From Pseudomonas sp. SCA2728.1_7 (GTDB lineage Bacteria; Pseudomonadota; Gammaproteobacteria; Pseudomonadales; Pseudomonadaceae), in assembly GCF_018138145.1 (NCBI RefSeq), contig NZ_CP073104.1, positions 2,728,001 through 2,792,000 on the forward strand: a stretch of 64,000 bases of DNA, written 5' to 3'. The notes beneath the pieces were generated by a model, which was given only the letters and a program-made list of their open reading frames with translations, did not search any database and was not told the DNA's origin. Position numbers and translations under genes: made by a program. Of this stretch, positions 40,836-48,947 are shown one piece after another. Each line of letters begins with the position of its first letter. Position 1 is the stretch's first letter.

Positions 40836-43096
40836 CAGGCGGCTCCATCGGTCAGGGCTGCGTCACGGCGGGTGGCGAGGGGGTTGGTACTCATTGAGGT
40901 CATGAACTGACCATTGAAATGGTTTTGCATGACTTGCGAGATCACTGCGCCCACCTTTTCCGAGCTGGCTATTTCGCTGCCGCTGATCTGAATCGACGGC
41001 GCATAGGTGATCTGCTGGTTTTGCGTCTGAGCGTTGCTCAGGTCCTTGGCCACTTGCGAGGGAGGCGCGAGTTTGTCCTCGGCAGGCTTGCCCCATTGTT
41101 CACCGACGTAAGAACCGAGCATTGCGCCCACAGTCCCACCGATGAATGTCCCAATACCGGGCGCAATGAACGTACCGATCGTGGCGCCAATGGCAGTGCC
41201 GGCCAGCTCGCCGGCGGCACCTTTGACCGCTTGGTCATCGCCTTCGCGCCAACCTTTCAGTCCGGTATAGGCCGCGTGCGCAATGGCCAGTGGCGCGCCC
41301 AGTTTTACCGCCGGCAGCGCTTGGGCGATTTTGGGCATGACCTTGGCGCCGACGCTTTCGACCAAGGGCATAAGCTTGGCAACTGGCCCTTTGATTCGGG
41401 ATGTCATCTCGCTGTTGCCCAGGCCATCGGCGAACAGTTTGAAACCCATTTTGATGTCATCGAACAGAGGCGCGACCTTAGCCGTGAGCCCCCCCAAACG
41501 ACTGCCCCCACTGGCGCGCGGAACTGTCGTGCGCAACGCTGTTCTGGCCTGCGGGCGTCGACCCGATCGACGACCCGATCGTTTGTTTTTTCGCCCGCCA
41601 TCAGAGACATCGTCACCGACGATGGCATCAGCAATATCGGGGGGAAGTCGCGTCGTCGCCAGACGCAACAGCTTCGCAGAAACGGTGTCGAGGACTGAAG
41701 TAACGCCGGTTTTCAGCGCCCCTCCCACAAAAGGAAGAGCAGCGGCACCAAGCAGAACCAACCCTGCAGTAAGCGCCGGGAAAGCCTCCGCCGCAGTACT
41801 CACGCCTTTGGCCAGCACGGTGAGCACCACTGCGGCACCATCGGCCAACGGCGCCAGTGCGGTGCCGAATGCCGTGGTCAGCCGGGTCAGACTCGCATCG
41901 AGCGCATTCCAACGCCCTTGCGACGTATTGCCAAACGCCTCGGCGGATTTCGCGGCGGCACCCGAATCGGCGCCAAGTTCCGACGTCGCGTATTGGCGCT
42001 TGTCGGCCACTTGGGAGAATGCGTTTTTTACATCCTCTGGTTTCTTCAGCAGCTCAAGAACTCTGACGTCGTTTTCGCCAAACAGCGTCTTCGTCAGTGC
42101 TGCCCGTTCTTGCAGCGGTTGTTTATTGAGTGCAGCAAGCACCGAGTTGATGGCAGCGGGAGCGTCCTTGCGCATCTCTCCTGCCAACGATTCGGGATTC
42201 AACCCTAACTGGCTCAGAGCCGTACGTTGCTCCGTCGATGCATCTGCGCCCTTCGCCAGCACCGAAGTAATGCCCTTCAACGCGGCGCTGGCGCCCTCCT
42301 TGTCCGCGCCACTGTTAAGCAGTGCAGCCGCCAACGCGGCCACCTGTTCCGGGGTCATGCCGGCAGTGATTGCGGTCTCGCCGGAGCGTTGCACGACCGA
42401 ACCGATGTCGGCGGCCTTGGCATCCAGGCCACTGTTTCCGAGATAGCTCGTCGCATCGGCCAGATCCTGGCTCTGATAGCGATCGAGCTTCAGCGACGAA
42501 CGCCAGGCCGCCAACATCTCGCCAGCCGTTTTGACGTCCATCCTGAAGGCCGATGCGTTGATCGCGGCATCACGGGAGAACCACTTCAGCTCGTTCGCCC
42601 GTTGGTCACCCTTGGCTCCATCGGCAATACCGGATCGTGCTCCGGCGACTTGAACTTGCAATAGGTCAGCGTTGGTTGCCCCACTGGCCGCCACCTGTTT
42701 CTCGCTGGCGAGTTCCAGCGTGCTCTGTGAATGCGTTTGCAGTTGGTCGTTGCTCATCTTGAGCAACTGATTGAGTTCAACCAGCGCAGTCTCGTTGACC
42801 ATCGCCGGCTGCATCAGTATCGGCGGCGGACGCTGCTCGATCTCGGCGTTGAGTTTTGACTTTGGTTCGCTCGTGGCGGGGGCGGCGGCGCCAGCCTTGA
42901 ACAACGACTGCTGGCTGACCAGTAGCTCGCGCAGCTTGACCTGCTCCTGAGTCAGCAAACGAATATCCACGCTTGCCAAGGCCAGTGTCAGGTTCAAATC
43001 CTGCAGCGGTTTTCCGAGGTTGTCGGGCAGTGTTAATCCGCCCGTTGTATTGCCTCTCTCACCGGCGTATGTGAGCGCATATCTGTTCTCTGCCAT
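40835..43096 (-). CDS. Tape measure protein of the P2-like tail
   Basis: 753 residues. N-terminal coiled coil (NLGKPLQDLNLTLALASVDIRLLTQEQVKLRELLV), phage_tape-measure core near 180-400 (ADATSYLGNSGLDAKAADIGSVVQRSGETAITAGMTPEQVAALAAAL), hydrophobic segments around 430-470 (GAAVVLTVLAKG, LTAGLVLLGAAALPFVGGALK), a basic patch (RKNKRSGRRSGRRPQARTA, about 510-530) and a Gly-rich membrane-like GTAIGATIGTFIAPGIGTFIGGTVGAMLG near 650. The longer of the two tape measures, so the P2-like tailocin should be the longer particle. Confidence 0.92.
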   Translation of the reverse strand: MAENRYALTYAGERGNTTGGLTLPDNLGKPLQDLNLTLALASVDIRLLTQEQVKLRELLVSQQSLFKAGAAAPATSEPKSKLNAEIEQRPPPILMQPAMVNETALVELNQLLKMSNDQLQTHSQSTLELASEKQVAASGATNADLLQVQVAGARSGIADGAKGDQRANELKWFSRDAAINASAFRMDVKTAGEMLAAWRSSLKLDRYQSQDLADATSYLGNSGLDAKAADIGSVVQRSGETAITAGMTPEQVAALAAALLNSGADKEGASAALKGITSVLAKGADASTEQRTALSQLGLNPESLAGEMRKDAPAAINSVLAALNKQPLQERAALTKTLFGENDVRVLELLKKPEDVKNAFSQVADKRQYATSELGADSGAAAKSAEAFGNTSQGRWNALDASLTRLTTAFGTALAPLADGAAVVLTVLAKGVSTAAEAFPALTAGLVLLGAAALPFVGGALKTGVTSVLDTVSAKLLRLATTRLPPDIADAIVGDDVSDGGRKNKRSGRRSGRRPQARTALRTTVPRASGGSRLGGLTAKVAPLFDDIKMGFKLFADGLGNSEMTSRIKGPVAKLMPLVESVGAKVMPKIAQALPAVKLGAPLAIAHAAYTGLKGWREGDDQAVKGAAGELAGTAIGATIGTFIAPGIGTFIGGTVGAMLGSYVGEQWGKPAEDKLAPPSQVAKDLSNAQTQNQQITYAPSIQISGSEIASSEKVGAVISQVMQNHFNGQFMTSMSTNPLATRRDAALTDGAA

Positions 43097-43103
43097 TGCC
43101 GCT

Positions 43104-43807
43104 CTACTCCTGTTTCACGCCAAGGCGAGTGATCGCTATGTCGTAGCGGCGCAACGCCTTTTCGGCGTCCCATTCGAGAATTTCCGCTTCACTTACCGGG
43201 TAAATGAGCGGGACGATATCGAGGATTACTTCGATGTCGCGTTCCGAAAGTAGGCCGCCGGCTGGTTTAAAAAATCGTCGATGCGCACCTGCAATTGCGT
43301 CCAGTCCGGGACGCTCATCAGGGCCAGATCGGGAATCATCAGACCGGTGCAGTGGGCAGTGATGAACTCGGCGCGTTCCTTGGCCGTTTTCAGTTTCTTC
43401 ATCACTTTGGTCGCGCGCAGCACGGGCATTTCCAGGCTCAGCGAAGTCACGGTGCGGCCGGTCACGGCGAGCGGTTGCAGCAGTTGCACTTCGTCGGGAT
43501 CGTCGGACTTTTGCGCGTCTTTGACCTGCTCCAGAAAGTACGACGCCGGGCGTGTCGACATCTCGTGCACGTACTGGGCGATGCTCACGTAGTCCGGGCG
43601 CTTGAGCTGGTCGAGTTCCTTGACCGACAGGCCAGTGGCGAGCAGCGCCAATTCGAAGAACTGATCGTCTTCGTCATCGCCGGCGCGTTCCAGCGCTTCT
43701 TTTTGCTCGGCGTAGAACAGCGGTTTGAGCTGGATTGTTTCGATCTGCGAACCGTCGTCGCCGGTGATCGGCGATAGCAGGTCATGCTGGGGTGGCATCC
43801 ACGACAT
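43104..43807 (-). CDS. Tail assembly chaperone, -1 frameshift product (P2-like tail)
   Basis: A -1 slip on UUUAAAC (43271-43265) after codon 181 continues for 53 codons to a TAG at 43106-43104, 7 nt before the tape-measure ATG. The extension, beginning PAGGLLSERDIEVILDIVPL and continuing YPVSEAEILEWDAEKALRRYDIA, looks like a genuine conserved domain and fills the 130 nt that otherwise have no gene. The total is 234 residues. Equivalent to the extended chaperone of other P2-like tails. Confidence 0.8.
43226..43807 (-). CDS. Tail assembly chaperone, in-frame product (P2-like tail)
   Basis: 193 residues from ATG 43807 (MSWMPPQHDLLSPITGDDGS); an upstream extension of the frame runs through the REP pair. 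IETIQLKPLFYAEQKEALERAGDDEDDQFFELALLATGLSVKELDQLKRPDYVSIAQYV is the chaperone core. The slippery site is at codons 179-181 (Phe-Leu-Asn), leaving 12 zero-frame residues after it. Confidence 0.85.
   Translation of the reverse strand: MSWMPPQHDLLSPITGDDGSQIETIQLKPLFYAEQKEALERAGDDEDDQFFELALLATGLSVKELDQLKRPDYVSIAQYVHEMSTRPASYFLEQVKDAQKSDDPDEVQLLQPLAVTGRTVTSLSLEMPVLRATKVMKKLKTAKERAEFITAHCTGLMIPDLALMSVPDWTQLQVRIDDFLNQPAAYFRNATSK
43265..43271 (-). other. Slippery heptamer UUUAAAC for programmed -1 frameshifting
   Basis: Zero frame TT-T TTA AAC fits X XXY YYZ exactly. The sequence is the same heptamer used by coronaviruses. The preceding bases also create T TTT TTA one codon earlier, an alternative slip site leading to the same frame. 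Confidence 0.78.
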
Positions 43808-43854
43808 GTATGAATTCCTTGGTGATTCTTTTTTAGGGGGTATCGCTATTCCCT

Positions 43855-43943
43855 TGTAGGAGTGAGCCTGCTCGCGATAGCGGTCTTTCAAGCACATTGA
43901 TGTTGCATGTGCTGACCTCACCGCGAGCAGGCTCACTCCTACA
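43855..43943. repeat. REPIN copy 8, between tail tube and chaperone genes of the P2-like tail
   Basis: TGTAGGAGTGAGCCTGCTCG and partial complement ending CTCACTCCTACA; the right arm lacks a few bases of the CTATC part, so it is slightly degenerate. Confidence 0.82.
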
Positions 43944-43965
43944 GGGTTTTGTGTTGTGCCGAGGG

Positions 43966-44472
43966 TTACGGCATCAGCACCGCACGCCGGGCATCACCGA
44001 GGATGTCGACGCCGTTGAGCACGAATTTCTGGGTGCGCACGTCGATGTCGATCACCGGTACGCCGTTTTCCAGGCGGTTGTAGGTGCGACAGGACAGCTC
44101 GAGATTGGTCTTGGGTTTTTCACCCATTTTCACCGCGGTTTCTTCGAGGGACTTCAGCTTGCCGCCAACGGTGTGGTAGGTGAACCAGGTATTGCCGTCC
44201 TGGTCCTGACCGGCTTCACGCACGTTCAGCAGGATGTCGTCGCCCAGCTTCACACCCAGTGCCAGCATGACTTCGGCGCCGAGACCTTGCAGGGTCAGCT
44301 TGGCGTTAAGCGCTTTGCCGCCCTTGGCCATTTCCTCGACGATGAAGCGCCCGCCACGCATTTCTTCCACATCGAATTCGATCTTCGGCGGAGTGAATTC
44401 TTCAACGGTCGCCGACAGCGGCAGACCTTGCAGGGTGGCCGCGATGGCCTGTCTTACGCGGTTGGTAAACAT
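43966..44472 (-). CDS. Major tail tube protein (P2 FII-like)
   Basis: 168 residues. VEEFTPPKIEFDVEEMRGGRFIVEEMAKGGKALNAKLTLQGLGAEV is the phage_tube family pattern (R-pyocin PA0623). The start overlaps the sheath stop by one base. It stacks as hexamers under the FI-like sheath. Confidence 0.94.
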   Translation of the reverse strand: MFTNRVRQAIAATLQGLPLSATVEEFTPPKIEFDVEEMRGGRFIVEEMAKGGKALNAKLTLQGLGAEVMLALGVKLGDDILLNVREAGQDQDGNTWFTYHTVGGKLKSLEETAVKMGEKPKTNLELSCRTYNRLENGVPVIDIDVRTQKFVLNGVDILGDARRAVLMP

Positions 44473-45638
44473 TAGAGAACGTCCTCCAGGAACTGCTCGA
44501 TGATTTCATCGCGGGCGTTGAGTTGATAAACCATGTGTTCGTTCGGCGCGTAGCGGCCGTAGTCGATGACCACGTACCAGGTACCGTTCTTGTACTTCTC
44601 GACGCTGTTCAGTTCCGGGTGCAGGTAGACGCTGCCGCCGGGAATGGTTTCGTCGGCGACCAGGGTTTGCAGCCAGTCGTTGATGCGCTTGACCTCTTGG
44701 TCCATGAAGGATTTGGTGAGGTTCTTGGCCATGGCCTTCTGGCCGGCCTTGACCAGCTTGCGGCTGATCGCATCTTCGAGGCCGACGTAGCTGATGAACT
44801 TGCCGGTGATCGAGCGGTTACCCAGCAGCGAGAAACCGCCGAGCACGGTGCGGGCGTAGTAGCTGACGCCGTAGCGGTTGAGCAGATCGCCTTCGGTGGA
44901 GGTGTCGAGGATGTTGTATTCAACGACTCGCGAAACGTCCTCGGCGTAGGTCACCTGGTTGCCCGGGCTCTCCCACTGCTTGACCTTGGCCAGCGCGGCA
45001 ATCGCCAGGCTGGAAGGCGACAGGAAGACGTTTTTCTTCGCCGCTTTCGAGTACACCGCAGGCATGTTGTGCACCACCAGGCAACGGTCGAAACCGAGGT
45101 CGGCGCCGCCCAGCTCCTGGCTGTACAGCACCTGATCGGCGACCGAAGCGTCCTTGCCGTCCAGCACCACACGGGCCTTGATGCGCTTGCCAAACGAGGC
45201 GAACTCGCTGGCCACCGCTTTGGTGCCGGTGAAGCCCGGCGCGCCGATGATGGTCAGGTCTTCCGGGACACTGCCCAGCGCGGCCAGACCGAGCTTGCGG
45301 CCGGTCAGTGGATCAACACCGCCGATCACATTGTTGACGGTGTCGGCCGGAGTCGCGCCCGCTTCGACGATGACCACGTAGACCGGCACCTTGACCACTT
45401 TGAGGATCTGGTAAACCGCGTGATACAGGGTGCCCTCTTCCAAACCGGTCGGATCGAGCAGTGCATGGGTGGTGAAGCTGTTGATGCGGAACGGCGCGTT
45501 GCGCGGAATCAGCGGATCGGCTTTCGGCGCGGTGCCGACCAGACCGATGACGTTGTCACCCAGTCCACCCATGGCCTCGGGGGATTCGGTGGCATTGACG
45601 GTAATGCCGTTGTGCTCGAAGTTCAGAACCTCAGCCAT
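44472..45638 (-). CDS. Contractile tail sheath protein (P2 FI-like)
   Basis: 388 residues. N-terminal NFEHNGITVNATESPEAMGGLGDNVIGLVGTAPKAD and C-terminal VDYGRYAPNEHMVYQLNARDEIIEQFLEDVL are diagnostic of R-pyocin and P2 sheaths (PA0622). Together with 43966 it forms the contractile body of the P2-like tailocin. Confidence 0.95.
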   Translation of the reverse strand: MAEVLNFEHNGITVNATESPEAMGGLGDNVIGLVGTAPKADPLIPRNAPFRINSFTTHALLDPTGLEEGTLYHAVYQILKVVKVPVYVVIVEAGATPADTVNNVIGGVDPLTGRKLGLAALGSVPEDLTIIGAPGFTGTKAVASEFASFGKRIKARVVLDGKDASVADQVLYSQELGGADLGFDRCLVVHNMPAVYSKAAKKNVFLSPSSLAIAALAKVKQWESPGNQVTYAEDVSRVVEYNILDTSTEGDLLNRYGVSYYARTVLGGFSLLGNRSITGKFISYVGLEDAISRKLVKAGQKAMAKNLTKSFMDQEVKRINDWLQTLVADETIPGGSVYLHPELNSVEKYKNGTWYVVIDYGRYAPNEHMVYQLNARDEIIEQFLEDVL

Positions 45639-45640
45639 AT

Positions 45641-45826
45641 TCAGTCAGCCTTCTTGGCAGCGGCCTTTTTGGCCTGGGTGGTAGGGGTTTTCAGTTCCAG
45701 TCGACCGGCGAAGTGCAAGGCACTGGCCTCGACGTCGAGCAGATCGAGGTCTTGACCGATGCTCGACCAGTGCCCACCGCCGGTGGGGAATGGGACGAGC
45801 ACGGTGTAGGTTTGGCGGGTTGCCAT
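45641..45826 (-). CDS. Small conserved protein upstream of the P2-like sheath
   Basis: 61 residues from ATG 45826 (MATRQTYTVLVPFPTGGGHWSSIGQDLDLLDVEA); ends in a Lys/Ala-rich tail (AKKAAAKKAD). It occupies the same place before the sheath, and has the same kind of tail, as the DUF2635 protein at 38301, though no clear sequence similarity is visible. Stop 2 nt before the sheath start. Confidence 0.65.
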   Translation of the reverse strand: MATRQTYTVLVPFPTGGGHWSSIGQDLDLLDVEASALHFAGRLELKTPTTQAKKAAAKKAD

Positions 45827-45849
45827 TTTTCGTTTCTCCATAAACGGGA

Positions 45850-45872
45850 AAGCCCCTCTTGGGGAGGGGCTT
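45850..45872. terminator. Hairpin AAGCCCCTC/GAGGGGCTT before the sheath region
   Basis: A 9-bp stem with a TTGGG loop; no U-run on the transcribed strand, so a pause or processing site is more likely than a terminator. Confidence 0.45.
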
Positions 45873-45885
45873 GGGCGGACAAGAA

Positions 45886-45909
45886 AACGCCCCGACGGTG
45901 CGGGGCGTT
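45886..45909 (-). terminator. Intrinsic terminator after the second R-fibre chaperone
   Basis: Minus strand: AACGCCCCG, six-nt loop, CGGGGCGTT, then TTCTT. It overlaps the very end of the chaperone gene region (stop at 45911) and would reduce read-through into the sheath genes. Its sequence is nearly repeated at 46396-46420 on the other side of that gene. Confidence 0.7.
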
Positions 45910-45910
45910 T

Positions 45911-46333
45911 TTATTCGGGCAGGCTAGCGAGCCACTCCGGCGCAGCCGGGCGGTGTTCGCTCAAGGGCAACTCACCGCCGACCGGCCAGATGCGCAGCAC
46001 GTGGCGATAGTTCTGCAACTCGATGTATTGCGCCGGGGTCAGCTGGGTTGGCCAACGGTCCACCTCGTCACGGTGCCGGTTGACCACGGGATCAGTGAGT
46101 GCGATCTGCTGTTTGCGCCAGTAGCGCTCAATGCTCTCAAGTTCCGCAGGCGTTGGCCCCGGCGGATCAACCAGCACCGGGTAGTTGTCATCATTCATGA
46201 CGATAATCTTGCCGGTAGACCGCCCGTTCACTAACTCAAGCCAGTACTCACGCGAGATTTCAACTGCATCGCCTGGAATTTCTGCATGGATGGCTGGATC
46301 GTAAAAACCGCCGGTGGAGGGTGCGTAAAACAT
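45911..46333 (-). CDS. Tail-fibre assembly protein (second after the P2-like fibre)
   Basis: 140 residues. MFYAPSTGGFYDPAIHAEIPGDAVEIS start, helical middle, and QLTPAQYIELQNYRHVLRIWPVGGELP, the Tfa signature. Equivalent in position to R-pyocin PA0621. It is flanked on both sides by near-identical hairpins (46396-46420 and 45886-45909). Confidence 0.85.
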   Translation of the reverse strand: MFYAPSTGGFYDPAIHAEIPGDAVEISREYWLELVNGRSTGKIIVMNDDNYPVLVDPPGPTPAELESIERYWRKQQIALTDPVVNRHRDEVDRWPTQLTPAQYIELQNYRHVLRIWPVGGELPLSEHRPAAPEWLASLPE

Positions 46334-46395
46334 AGGTTCTTCCTTGTGTGATAAGTAACGACTCTAAAACCAACCGCCTGGGTGGCCAGATATGG

Positions 46396-46420
46396 AAACG
46401 CCCCACGGTGTGGGGCGTTT
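46396..46420. terminator. Hairpin AAACGCCCCAC/GTGGGGCGTTT between two fibre-chaperone genes
   Basis: An 11-bp perfect stem with a 3-nt loop in the 118-nt gap between the genes at 46452 and 45911. Only three Us follow on the transcribed strand. Closely related in sequence to the terminator at 45886. Confidence 0.55.
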
Positions 46421-46451
46421 ATTGAAGCGCAGTGATCAGTGCGGGCAGTGC

Positions 46452-46976
46452 CTAGGCCGGCCAACCTACAGCGAGCATTTCATCTTTATAGGTTCCAGCC
46501 TCAAAAGCCTGGAGCAGATCAAGTTCGCGATCAAAGCAGGCCTGAACGTGTGCCCGGACAGCCTTGGCGATGGCAATGATTTGTTCGGCGCCGATCTCGA
46601 CGAAGCCGTCGAGGGTCTTGAAGTTGCAGCGGTAATCAGGATCAAATATGGCTGAGAGGCCGGTGCTGGCGATCAGAGCCTGACTGTCGCGGGTTGTTTC
46701 GATATTCAAAGCTTCAACGAATATCGCTGACGTTTCGTGTCGAAAACGTTCAGCAGCAAACAGTGCTGGATAATTCGGCTCAATCTTCGGAAAAGGCGAC
46801 TTGACCACTTCGCCGTCGACCAACCGCCACACACCGTCTGTCTCGTTGATCGTTCTCAGGAAGAGCTCATCGCTGATCTCAACTGCACCTCCAGGAACAT
46901 TTTTTCCATGTATTGCGGAGTCGTAACGACCCGAGAGGTTTTGCTGTTCATCAAATACAACCAGTTTTACGCTCAC
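46452..46976 (-). CDS. Tail-fibre assembly protein (first after the P2-like fibre)
   Basis: 174 residues. The N-terminus (SGRYDSAIHGKNVPGGAVEIS) parallels the chaperone at 45911, after which there is a different C-terminal part (IEPNYPALFAAERFRHETSAIFVEAL...QIIAIAKAVRAHVQACFDRELDLLQAFEAG). Starts 16 nt after the fibre stop. Low GC compared with the baseplate genes, as is the 3' end of the fibre, suggesting that fibre tip and chaperone were exchanged together. Confidence 0.75.
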   Translation of the reverse strand: MSVKLVVFDEQQNLSGRYDSAIHGKNVPGGAVEISDELFLRTINETDGVWRLVDGEVVKSPFPKIEPNYPALFAAERFRHETSAIFVEALNIETTRDSQALIASTGLSAIFDPDYRCNFKTLDGFVEIGAEQIIAIAKAVRAHVQACFDRELDLLQAFEAGTYKDEMLAVGWPA

Positions 46977-46991
46977 AATAAATCCTCAGGC

Positions 46992-48947
46992 TTACCAGCC
47001 AATAGCGACCCAATAGAACGCTTCTGCCACTCGCGTTCCGGAAAGGAAAGCACCCGCACTAAAACCTGCCTTACCCGGCCCATCAGTCCGAAGCATGACA
47101 TTTGTATCTCTAGTACCGCCGCCACCGATATAAGCGGTCCCATTGAGGGATACCAACCTCGTCGGAAATGTCATCGGGAACAGGACAGCCAGGTCTGCGG
47201 TTGCCGTGGTAGTGGTGGTGCCCCATTGAATAATCAATCCACTCGGGAGCTGCTGGTAGCCGTTCGGTGACAACGACGCCGAAAATTCATTGGAGTACTT
47301 CAGCGAAGAAACGCCTTCTTCGACGACGTAATAGTTGTCGCCGCACGTTACAACAGCGTTAGAGCCACTCTGGATCGTGATGCTATTGAGCGCCTTGCCA
47401 AGGGCAGAAATACTGTCGTTACCTTGACGATTTACAGTGACGTCACCTGTTCCGATATTGATGATGTAGAACTTGGACCCGACCGGGCTGGCGAGCCGTG
47501 AAGGCAGTGTCAGAGCTCCCGGCCCGGTGACGACAATCCTGCGCCCGGCCATTGCCGGAGTCAGTGAAGCTGGAAGAGTATCGATGTTTGTCTGGCCGCT
47601 GAAATTCCCCAACGCGCGCTGGACGAACTCTGTGGTGGCGAACGTCTTGCCATTCTCAAATTGTGGTGCGGTTACCCAATGCGGGCCGGACATGATCGGA
47701 GAATACTTCAATGCTCCGTCGCCGCCCTCCATCGTCCAGCCCGTGCCATTACTCAAACGCCGAAACGCCGAAACAGTCGATTGCGGCTGAGTAAAGGGGC
47801 CAATAGCGCCATTGATAGCAATCAACGTCTGTCCGGCCTTGGCTTTGAACGTAGCTCCATTCAGGCCAGCCAGAACAGTAACGATCGATCCTTGAGGAAC
47901 GGCACCAGCGTCGGGAAGTGTGATTGTTGAAGCGGATCCACCAGGTGAAACCAGCTTCCCGACATCGCTCACCGCCAAATCAATGCTGCCCGGATAAGTC
48001 ACCAGATCCGCATAACTACCCAACGCCCGCTGCACAAACTCGGTGGTTGCCAACAATTTGCTATTGTTGAATTGCACCGGAGTGGGCGCTGTCGGACTGT
48101 CTAGGAGTGCCGGTGATTTCAGTGGGGCAAAGCCAACGGTAATGTTCTGGAACATCAGCGCCGTGGTGCCGAGCGCAATCGCTCCATCAGTGACCAATTG
48201 CCAGATCGTGTCGGACTGGGTTGTGCCCTGCTCGACGGAAACCGTCAGGCCAGAAGTCACTTTCAAGTTGCTGTCAGCATCTTTTGCACGAATCCAGACG
48301 TCGTTAGCAACTACGTAGATACCGTTGTCTTTTGCCAAGGTCTGGTTCTTCACCAACACCCTGTCACCGGCAATCACCGCGACACCATCAATAGTTTGCG
48401 CAGCGGTCAGAATAATGTTGGTCGTCGTCGCAACACGTACCGATTGTTTGGCATCCAGCTTCGCAAGTTCATCCGCCACGTACCCCGTGACCCACGCACG
48501 CGTCGCCTTAACCACCGTGTCATCAATCAACAACGTCACCAGCGACGCATTACTGGTCTCGAAAATCGAGCGAATATAGAACTCTTTACCCGAACCCGAC
48601 GTCGCCAGCACCGGTTTGAACGACTCCGGATATTTGATGATGGCGTAAAGAATCCCGGTATCAGTCCAAAGCCCCGCTTCACGCACATACCAGCCACCGA
48701 CATCCGGCGGAATGGTCACTTCGGCGAGCAGCCAGCTCGGATTCTTCTCGTCCTGGAACAGCGCATTGAGCGGCCCGCGCCAGACTTCGCGTTTCAGCGC
48801 GGTGGCGGTTGCGGCCGGGTTGTAGACCCCGCCCTCGCCGCCGTCACCGACGGAAATCTGCGTCAACTTGATCGGCGTGCCCGCGGCCTTGCACGCCGTT
48901 TCGTAGGCAATCCCTGCGTTGGTGAGCAGGGTGTAATAGTCAGCCAT
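46992..48947 (-). CDS. Tail fibre of the P2-like tailocin (P2 H-like)
   Basis: 651 residues. The N-terminal DUF3751-type attachment domain (DYYTLLTNAGIAYETACKAAGTPIKLTQISVGDGGEGG, with PPDVGGWYVREAGLW) is that of P2 H and R-pyocin fibre PA0620. The shaft contains two copies of an NxKxxATTEFVQRALG element (near residues 295-309 and 432-446). The C-terminal tip (LPSGLIIQWGTTT...FPTRLVSLNG...YWVAIGW) is gp53-like. It decides which lipopolysaccharide types are attacked. Confidence 0.9.
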   Translation of the reverse strand: MADYYTLLTNAGIAYETACKAAGTPIKLTQISVGDGGEGGVYNPAATATALKREVWRGPLNALFQDEKNPSWLLAEVTIPPDVGGWYVREAGLWTDTGILYAIIKYPESFKPVLATSGSGKEFYIRSIFETSNASLVTLLIDDTVVKATRAWVTGYVADELAKLDAKQSVRVATTTNIILTAAQTIDGVAVIAGDRVLVKNQTLAKDNGIYVVANDVWIRAKDADSNLKVTSGLTVSVEQGTTQSDTIWQLVTDGAIALGTTALMFQNITVGFAPLKSPALLDSPTAPTPVQFNNSKLLATTEFVQRALGSYADLVTYPGSIDLAVSDVGKLVSPGGSASTITLPDAGAVPQGSIVTVLAGLNGATFKAKAGQTLIAINGAIGPFTQPQSTVSAFRRLSNGTGWTMEGGDGALKYSPIMSGPHWVTAPQFENGKTFATTEFVQRALGNFSGQTNIDTLPASLTPAMAGRRIVVTGPGALTLPSRLASPVGSKFYIINIGTGDVTVNRQGNDSISALGKALNSITIQSGSNAVVTCGDNYYVVEEGVSSLKYSNEFSASLSPNGYQQLPSGLIIQWGTTTTTATADLAVLFPMTFPTRLVSLNGTAYIGGGGTRDTNVMLRTDGPGKAGFSAGAFLSGTRVAEAFYWVAIGW

